Shown here: in pieces, positions 7,308-13,608 of the stretch
Numbering within the stretch: position 1 is the first letter of the stretch
How the letters are laid out: each line of letters opens with the position of its first letter
DNA from: Mucidula mucida
Lineage: Eukaryota; Basidiomycota; Agaricomycetes; Agaricales; Physalacriaceae
Direction: 5' to 3'
Length of the DNA: 13,608 nucleotides
NCBI GenBank assembly: GCA_015501055.1
Contig: JADNYV010000881.1
Location: forward strand, 1 to 13,608
Program-made: the position numbers and the translations under genes
Notes under the pieces: model-generated
Told to the model about the DNA's origin: nothing
The model's database searches: none
Seen by the model: the letters and a program-made list of their open reading frames with translations, nothing else

Positions 7308-9230
7308 TTACTGCCTGTTAGGTTTGCCTATACGCTGCGCGAGGACATCCAAGACCTCCTGCATAGAATACACGGTGTCTATTGAGCCGGAGAATTCAAA
7401 GGTCGACTCTGAGCTGGTGTTGAAATTATACGCCTCGATGCCGCGTTCATGTAGATCTTGAATGACATCGCCGGCGGCAGGATTCTTTCCCTCCAATGCA
7501 CCATCCAGGGCCCTGATCTCCTTTTCCGTGAATCCAAACGCCTCTTGCAACGCTGCGTCATGCATGAGATCGTGTGAATATTTCTCGAGACGGTCAAGAT
7601 GAATGCCAGTGTACGTGTCGGTGACCATCTCGCTCGTCAGAATAGTGCAAATACAATGGCCGCTCATATGCGACATAACCAGCGCGGCCATGAACTCGCT
7701 GTCCATATAATGCATCACCGCGGCTTGGTCTTCAGGTTGAGCGCGAAGAACGGGCGAGTCGTAGTTCTCTACGAGCAGAAGCGTTCGATGAGCAGGTGGT
7801 GCCTACGTAGGAGAGAATGAGCAAGTATAGAAGTGTTACAAGAACTTCATACCGTGGCTACACCCAGCGTAACGCCCGGAGTGGACTTTAGGAACATGTC
7901 AATATCCAGACATCCATAGATGTGGTCGTACTTCAGCCACAGCTGATGTATCTGCGAATTCATATATTCCTGGAGCGACTGCTTGATAGTTGATGCGTCT
8001 GCGGATACTTTGGAGAGGTCGAGGTGAAGGACAGGGTATGCTGGCGGAAAGTAGGCCTCTTCATCCATGGGGTATAACGCCTCTATCAACGTCGGCGATG
8101 AAAGGTCATCACAGACCTGTGACACCATGGATAAGAATGTCTTCATCCCGAATCCGCGTGGGCAACGAAGAATGAGTATGTTGTACGGGTTGCAGTGATC
8201 AATAACCGAAACGCCATGGGTCTTGTCTACTAGTAGCATGCCCGGCTGCGCAAGTAGTTGCTGGATGTTGGATACACGCGGTGACGGCAACACCTGTATT
8301 CATTCATTGTGAGCAACTGCAATACAGGCAGTGGGGATAACACACCTGTTCAGGTCCTAGTGACGACAGAAGGTGTTGTCCTATACGACGAATGTTTTCG
8401 AGTTTGAGTTCAGAATTATTATTGTCATCAAAGCATTTCCTTTGGGGAGGCGCTAACCAGACTTCAGGATGCAAATTCAGTATACAATGCGGTGACGTAC
8501 AGGTGTGCACAGATTCTTCGAAATCAGAAGTCAAGTGGTTGACATCCTCAGAATCAAGCGGCCATGTTGAACATAACGACGAGGTTCGCGCGTCCAAATC
8601 GACGCGTTTTGAATCCTGTGGTGCCTAGAGACGCGCATTAGATACCAAACGTCGGACACGAAATCAAGGACTACACACCAATCTTGAGCCTGATGTCTGG
8701 GTCGTAACGCGGGAGTCACCCGTGCGTTGCACTGGGAGGACATTAGCCCCAGATGTCTTTTCTTGCTTAGTGGGCCGCGGATGATCTGTATCATCCGGGG
8801 CTAGGCGCTTTGGCCGTGCAATGGGCGTAACATTATCAACGATTTCAACAACAAACGACAAAGGAAAATCTCCCGGCGTCGCTGTTTGATATGCTGGGAT
8901 GTGGTCGGACACAAAAGAATCGCCATCACGGCTAATGTCTAACGCGATTGCGGAGTTGGATGGCTTATAGTCGCGTAGGATTTTGGAGTCTACTGTCACC
9001 TCGTTGTAGGTTAGGTTGGGGTGACTCCAGATTCTCCCGGTCGCCGTATGCTCGTCCGAGAGCCTGGGGCAGTGCGTGTTATGCAGATCTAATATGGTGG
9101 TATGGAGCGTCTTGAGTGACATAGTTCTCCGATTGAGACACCATAGGGGGACCACGAAAAACGTGGTTATATGACTCGAAATGCCAGCAAAAATGGCATC
9201 GTCAGGAGGAAATGGCGCGGTATCTGCCAT
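7308..9230 (-). CDS. Gene C: chimeric header plus AAA-ATPase-like protein, intact
   Basis: Four exons are read: 9230-8679, 8624-8346, 8293-7853 and 7802-7308, all joined in phase 0, giving 588 residues with no internal stop. The start (AAAATGGCA) and exon 1 correspond to gene B's header (B-type start, IFAGISSH, SRDGDSFVSDHIP, then a basic KRL...RPTKQEK). Exon 2 corresponds to the second half of gene A's header (KRVDLDA to LGPEQ). Exon 3 carries LPSPRVSNIQQLL, LLVDKT, a P-loop-like RCPRGFGMKTFLSM and YPVLHLDLS. Exon 4 begins with Walker-B-like LLLVENYDSP and contains AFGFTEKEI, ending right after the ATPase module, so no nuclease. Compared with A it keeps the AG acceptor of the header/ATPase intron and lacks A's acidic linker and KR pair. 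It is the only family member here that reads cleanly. ATP binding is plausible but the P-loop and Walker B are non-canonical; the role is unknown. Confidence 0.8.
7803..7852 (-). other. Intron between ATPase exons of gene C
   Basis: The 50-nt intron starts GTATGA at 7852 and ends TACGTAG at 7803, in phase 0. It matches gene A's intron 2469-2414 in position. Confidence 0.85.
8294..8345 (-). other. Intron between header and ATPase exons of gene C
   Basis: The 52-nt intron runs from GTGTGT at 8345 to TACAG at 8294, with a branch-like GCTCACAA shortly upstream of the acceptor. It joins GPEQ to VLPSPRVSN in phase 0. An earlier AG would leave an intron under 30 nt lying before the branch-like site, so the later AG is preferred. 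Confidence 0.8.
8625..8678 (-). other. Intron 1 of gene C, inherited from a B-like gene
   Basis: The 54-nt intron (GTGTGTAGTCC to CGTCTCTAG) is clearly homologous to gene B intron 1 (4381-4434), yet the sequence just beyond it is A-type header. It is phase 0. A second AG nine bases on (CACCACAG) would also be in frame, giving possible tandem acceptors. Confidence 0.8.
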
Positions 9231-9492
9231 TTTGGAAACAAGAGGATGGTCTGCAGTGGTTTCAAGTTTCTCGGAAGTGAAAAAGGTAGGCGACTAGGAA
9301 AACATACCAGGCGGCGAAACGAGGAATCGAGGAGGGCGTTCGGTCGTAAGCCACTGTCCCGGCTTTTTTAGACCCATTGTCCATTGTACACTGTTGGCTT
9401 GCTGTGTTAAACAGTCAGGTGAGATTGAGCAGTTTAATCAGGTGGCCTTGAGGTGGCCGTCAAATCTGGAGTGGCAGCTGAGTCACGTTACC
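9231..9492 (-). promoter_or_regulatory. B-derived promoter and leader of gene C
   Basis: Homologous to 3599-3834. It includes a probable 5'-UTR intron at 9307-9251 (GTATGT to CTGCAG) 20 nt before the ATG at 9230. Because the A start region is not duplicated on the far side, this formerly bidirectional promoter now has no recognisable partner gene on the right. Confidence 0.55.
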
Positions 9493-10100
9493 CATGGAAC
9501 ATTGGTGATTGCTTCCAAACTTCAACCAGCAAGGGAATTTCTGGACACAACCGGGACACAACGCCCCGCACTGGAACAGACTAATCTCTCGGACCTATCC
9601 ACATCACTCTCGCCGACATCGCCCTGTTTGGCTGACCTTCAAAGGCGCATCTTGCTTGTTCGAGAAATGTCAATGGTCCAACGCTCATTGTGGACTATGC
9701 GCGCCCATTGTAATTTGCAATGAGGCCAGCAGTTAACTTGTATGAGCATTGGCCAATGTGTTATGAATCGCCATATTTTCACACTTTCACATCTTATCAT
9801 ATCTTATTGGGGGCCTTGTCTTATCAACCAACGGACTGTTTCATCATCTGTTTCATCACCGATCATACCCCTTTTATTACCGAAGCCGTACTCATGTCGG
9901 ACACACGTCCAACACATGGATGACATCATACATGCCGATACCTCATGGACTCCCTATTGTATTCACACCGCCGACACTCGTAGTACACATGGTCGTTTCA
10001 GTATTATTACTTACATGCAGTTACCACTCGTATTTAATGGTTTCACGGACTAGTAGCATACAACACTGGGTTAAGGGCGTGGAGCATCCCTAGTGGAAAC
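9493..10100. other. Spacer between gene C promoter and Gypsy remnant
   Basis: The open frames here (for example 9394-9723 and 9742-10053, plus) overlap in different frames, start inside duplicated promoter sequence or show no domain. No RNA gene or convincing terminal repeat was identified, although the left LTR edge of the downstream element may lie in this stretch. Confidence 0.4.
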
Positions 10101-10137
10101 GCGTATGGACAAGGAGTCCCAAACACAGACTTACTAG

Positions 10138-10144
10138 TATATAA
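10138..10144 (+). promoter_or_regulatory. TATA box candidate of the Gypsy LTR
   Basis: The heptamer TATATAA lies about 0.8 kb upstream of gag in a non-coding stretch, as expected for the U3/R part of a 5' LTR. This is supported by position and motif only. Confidence 0.35.
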
Positions 10145-10930
10145 GCAGTAGTGTAGTATCATTGTACTTTAGTTCCGATCTCGTTTATACACCTGGCCTA
10201 GCCTAGTCTTACAAACGCGAACACTTTCTCTTTCAGTTCTTGCTGTGGTACCTGGTTGAGTCTCGTGGCTTAGTCAGTCGCTAACAGAAGATCAGAACTA
10301 CTTTCTACCACCTACCACACATCCCTGATCGTCGATCAGCACTTCGCTGTTTGATCATCGCACATTCCCCTATTCCCTTTCCCTGTTTACAGATCGACGG
10401 ATTCCTAATTCCAGCGCACGTCTGCATACATGTGTATTGGTCCCAGTAGCGCCGGCTAACAGTTAGAGATAACTGCCTCGGATGCTAGAAGTAGCCGCTC
10501 TCATGAGAACGAACTTTTGGCAGTTGCACTTCAGTGGGCGCTGTTTACGGGTCAACCCCCGTTCCCAGGAAAACTTCGGCTTACCTCACACCAGAGGGAC
10601 GTCGGCTGGGCAATTGCGAACTTGTGACGAGCTCTTGGGCTCCGTAGATACGTAGTCAGTAGTTGGTAAAATAGCATAGACAGTTACAATACCTACCTAC
10701 TTTACTTACCTTACGATACACACCATCATTCCCCACCCTACCAAGTCCTGGATTCTATTTCAGATCTAGGCAACTCCTCCTTATTCATCCAAACCTCTAT
10801 TCCCTCACCCGTTGCATCAAAATCTGCATCTCCCATATCCCCACTTTCACCCTTTCACTCTCTGATCCTATCACCCCAATTCATCATATCCAACGAAGCA
10901 CCCAAAACCGCTCCTCACACACCCACTCAT
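10145..10930 (+). other. Non-coding LTR/leader region of the Gypsy element
   Basis: No long open frame and no RNA gene were recognised. The right part (about 10700-10930) is strongly C/T-rich, as in an untranslated leader. The LTR/leader boundary and primer-binding site were not identified. Confidence 0.35.
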
Positions 10931-10939
10931 CACGCCGAT

Positions 10940-11811
10940 GTCAAAACCAAAGGCCGATCCCTTGTGAACAAGCCTTACGACTATGACGGGGACAAGTCCA
11001 AGTACAAGAGCTGGTGGCGATCGATGTTCACATACATCCGTGACAAGAAGAACAACCTCACATCTGACTCCGAAAGGATCATGTTGTTCTCTCCTATATT
11101 CGAGGAGATCACGTAGATGCATGGGTCCAGAACTACTCGGACCAGAACTTCGACGAGGAAGAAGAGGAATGGACAGTCTCTTGGACGGAGTTCAAGGAAG
11201 ACTTGAAGGAGCGATTTGTGGATTCCAACCTCGCGCGAGACGCGCAAGACCAGATCAAGCGGTTGCGCCAGGGGCAAGACACCGCTCAAGATTTCTTCCA
11301 GAAGTTCGAGGTCCTGCTCACTCAGGCAGGATACTCGAAGGATGACGCATTCGTCGTGCGACTTCTCGAGACCAATGTCAACGAGAAGATCATTGACCAG
11401 ATCTATGGCAGCCGAGACGGGTTGCCAGAGAAGTACAAGGATTGGAAGGCACAGATCATTCAGATCGATCAGCTGTGGAGAAGGCGGGCGGCGAGCAAGA
11501 GGTCCGGCATGCAGTCCCGGCCTCAAGCTCCGCAGGCGGCTATATCGAGAGCCAATCCCACAACCCACCCCCGACGCCGATCACACGACGAGATGCCACC
11601 GGTGTTACCTATGGAGGAGCCGGCAGGCCGATGGACATCGACAATGCACGTCGAAGAGGACTCTGCTTCAGCTGTGGCGAACACGGCCATGTCAGCAGGT
11701 TCTGTCCAAGAAGGGTCGACCCCAGACAATTCGGGGTCTATGGACCGAAATGAACGACGAGGAGAAGAAGAAGTGGCCGAAGAGTTGGGTTTTGCGAAGC
11801 TCCCGCAGTAG
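10940..11811 (+). pseudogene. gag: gag remnant (capsid-like region and CCHC zinc knuckle), frameshifted
   Basis: The capsid-like region begins KPYDYDGDKSKYKSWWRSMF near 10970 and continues with GDHVDAWVQNYSDQNF, WTEFKEDLKERF, then ARDAQDQIKRLRQGQDTAQD, matching the retrotransposon gag family. The reading frame changes near 11085-11095 (the first frame stops at 11114-11116) and again between about 11470 and 11600. The nucleocapsid end has CFSCGEHGHVSRFC at about 11661-11702, a CX2CX4HX4C zinc knuckle that binds nucleic acid. A trailing EEVAEELGF segment ends at a stop at 11811. No intact start codon in the capsid frame was seen. Confidence 0.75.
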
Positions 11812-11895
11812 ACGCAGTCCTGCCGGAGCAGTCATCAAGGGAAGGGTCGTCAGATGCAGAATTTATTTACAGTACGGGTACTGAAACATCTAAAA

Positions 11896-12480
11896 TATCA
11901 TCAACGACTTCACCACAAAACCTGCGAAAGAAAGATTTGAGCCAAATACGCCCGAGTGGATCGCACAACGGCTAAGAGAGGATGACGTGTCGAGAGCAGT
12001 GGGAATTTTGAGAGCATGGATGCCGGAGCGGAGAGAGAGAGAAGCGACGGAGGAGAAGGTGATGGCGATCAGAGCGTTGACAAAGGAAGCTGCGGTGGAA
12101 GTTGTGACGGAGTTGAAAAAGTCGAGGAAGTACATCCGGGGAACAAAGGGGCAGGACATAAAACTCCGAGTAACCATAGAGAGCGTACACACAGGCTCTG
12201 AATGGGAAACGAGTGCCCTTCTTGACAGTGGAGCAACGGGTTCTTGTGTCAATAAAGAATTTGTCGAGAAGAACGGACTCCCGATCAAGGAGTTACCGGT
12301 CAAGCTCCCTGTTACAATGCGGATGGAACCCTAAACGAGGGAGGAGCAATCAAGGTTTTGTGGAGGTCCGGATGAAGATCGGGATCACGCCGAAAAGATT
12401 GAGTTGGCCGTCACCAATCTCGGCAAAACAAGTATCTTTTTGGGGCTAGATTGGCTACGATATCACAACCCCACATCAAC
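11896..12480 (+). pseudogene. pro: Retropepsin-like aspartic protease remnant
   Basis: An open frame from about 11896 to 12334 contains LLDSGATGSCVNKEFVEKNG, the DSGA active-site signature of retroviral-type aspartic proteases, which mature the polyprotein. Downstream, after a frame change near 12310-12340, come YNADGTLNEGGAIK, then AVTNLGKTSIFLGLDWLRYH, the conserved C-terminal half of Ty3/Gypsy proteases (LGxxWL motif). A further frame change follows near 12470. The upstream part is basic and helical and probably gag-pol linker. Confidence 0.75.
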
Positions 12481-12639
12481 TGGACGAATCCACATTGACT
12501 TTTGATGATGCCCAGACCGCTGCGGCTATCTACCCGAGTACGACTCACCGGAAGATGAAGGAGAAGACGTAGAAGAGAAGTTGGAAGAGGGAGAGCGTTT
12601 GTTCTGGATGGACTGGGACAACTATGCAAAAGCGGTGAA

Positions 12640-13608
12640 AAGCTGAGATCACAACAGCCTTCATCCGCTGCTGCACCTTACATCAAGGAATTTTCCGATG
12701 TATTCAGCAAGGCGGACTTTGACAAGTTACCGGAGCGAAGACCCTGGGATCACGCGATAGAACTTACGCCTGGTTCCAAACCGGTTGACTGCAAGGTTTA
12801 TCCCCTTAGTCCATCCGAGCAGAAGGCGTTAGATGAGTTCTGGAAGAAAACATACGGACGGGACATATACGGCCATCAATTTCACCTATGGGTCACCCTT
12901 CTTCTTTGTCAAAAGAAGGACGGAAGCCTTGGCCAGTACAGGATATTGGAAGTTGAACGACATGACAATCAAGAACCGATACCCCTTGCCGTTGATTCAG
13001 GAGCTTATCGACAAGTTGAAGGGAGCAAAGGTTTTCACAAAGATGGATGTCCAATGGGGTTACAATAACATCCGGATCAAAGAAGGTGATGAGTGGAAAG
13101 CGGGTTTAGAACAAACCGAGGCCTGTTCGAGCCCTCAGTCATGTTCTTTGGACTTACAAACTCGCCGGCAATGTTCCAATCATTCATGAATCACATTCTG
13201 AAGGAGTTGATTGATGAAGGACATGTTATAGTTTACTTAGACGATATACTTATTTTTACGAACACATTGGAAGAACATAGGCATATGTACGACAAGTACT
13301 AGAGATATTGCAGTAAATAAGTTGTATTTAAAACCCGAGAAATGTAGTTTTGAGGCACATACTGTAGATTACTTGGGAGTTATTGTTGGAGGAGGAGAAG
13401 TGAAGATGGATCCGGCAAAAGTGGCCGTAGTGAAGGAATGGAAGGAGCCGACGAAGAAGAAGGAAGTACAGTCATTCCTGGGCTTCTGCAACTTCTACCG
13501 AGTTTCATCCGGGGATTTGCGGGAGTAGCAAAGCCATTGACATCGCTAACCGGGAAGGGCGAGTGGATTTGGGGCATGGAGCAGCACGAGGCGTTTGAGG
13601 AGTTGAAA
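12640..13608 (+). pseudogene. pol: Reverse transcriptase and start of RNase H-like region, frameshifted
   Basis: The RT N-terminal region reads KLPERRPWDHAIELTPGSKP from about 12727, then (another frame) NFTYGSPFFFVK, WKLNDMTIKNRYPLPLIQEL and KMDVQWGYNNIRIKEGDEWK. A frame change near 13100-13115 leads to FRTNRGLFEP, MFFGLTNSPAMFQ and VIVYLDDILIF, which carries the catalytic YxDD. A break near 13300 precedes LYLKPEKCSF and YLGVIVG. A last frame change near 13495-13505 leads to FIRGFAGVAKPLTSLTGKG, the RNase H-like region typical of Ty3/Gypsy, running off the window at 13608. Confidence 0.85.

Larger units (their letters stand above)
7203..8621. repeat. Direct duplication, copy 2 (gene C 3' body)
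   Basis: Same orientation as 1823-3290. It includes the 3' flank, both ATPase exons, their introns and the second half of an A-type header exon. An in-frame deletion of roughly 50 nt relative to copy 1 removes the acidic linker region near 8410-8425. The right boundary at 8621 is also the chimeric junction of gene C. Confidence 0.85.
8625..9492. repeat. Inverted duplication, copy 2 (B-type promoter and header)
   Basis: Reverse complement of 3599-4434. It supplies gene C with promoter, 5'-UTR intron, header exon and intron 1. Copies differ by scattered substitutions and small indels. Confidence 0.85.
10101..13608 (+). mobile_element. Degenerate Ty3/Gypsy LTR retrotransposon, right end cut by window
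   Basis: Domains occur in Ty3/Gypsy order on the plus strand: gag capsid-like region, CCHC zinc knuckle, retropepsin, reverse transcriptase with YLDD, and the start of an RNase H-like region at the window edge. Integrase and the 3' LTR would lie outside. A TATATAA at 10138-10144 and the non-coding stretch up to about 10930 fit a 5' LTR/leader, but LTR ends, target-site duplication and primer-binding site could not be fixed because the partner LTR is not in the window. At least eight frame changes interrupt the polyprotein, so this copy is not autonomous as sequenced. Confidence 0.8.

Noticed and set aside
9394..9723. 109-codon plus-strand open frame
   Set aside because: It begins inside duplicated promoter sequence, has no recognisable domain, and overlaps another open frame of similar quality.
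10430..10720. Possible tRNA gene or primer-binding site in the Gypsy leader
   Set aside because: No cloverleaf with A and B boxes and no clear TGG-type tRNA complement adjoining a CA-ended LTR could be found by eye.
10981..11568. 195-codon minus-strand open frame
   Set aside because: It is antisense to the gag capsid region, whose motifs are clear on the plus strand.

Overview
The window looks like an accessory region of a filamentous basidiomycete (probably Agaricomycetes) genome. The evidence is GT-AG introns of about 35-57 nt, Kozak-type starts, an F-box/LRR-like gene of the kind expanded in mushrooms, and a decayed Ty3/Gypsy retrotransposon. No lookup was possible, so the taxon is inference.

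Layout. 437-1769 (+): a frame-disrupted F-box-like gene. 1919-3536 (-), gene A, and 3835-6794 (+), gene B, are divergent paralogues sharing a 298-bp bidirectional promoter. Both have an N-terminal header domain, a phase-0 intron, then an AAA-ATPase-like P-loop module of the family usually paired with a PD-(D/E)XK nuclease. Only B carries the nuclease (ADIF...IELK). 7308-9230 (-), gene C, is a third family member. From about 10.1 kb to the right edge lie the leader, gag, protease and RT/RNase H remnants of a Gypsy element, broken by many frame changes.

The most interesting result is gene C. It is a chimera: promoter, 5'-UTR intron, header exon and intron 1 come from a B-like copy (present in inverted orientation relative to B), fused to the 3' part of an A-like gene. 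The junction lies within about 3 nt of the inherited 3' splice site, and the phase is preserved, so C reads as an intact four-exon, 588-residue gene. By contrast A has lost the acceptor AG between header and ATPase, and B has a frame break after its Walker-B-like segment. Duplication, inversion and header swapping appear to have built the only intact copy while the source genes decayed.

The header + P-loop NTPase +/- REase layout resembles Crinkler-type (CR) effectors of fungi and oomycetes, but the header was not matched to any known CR header, so this remains a hypothesis.
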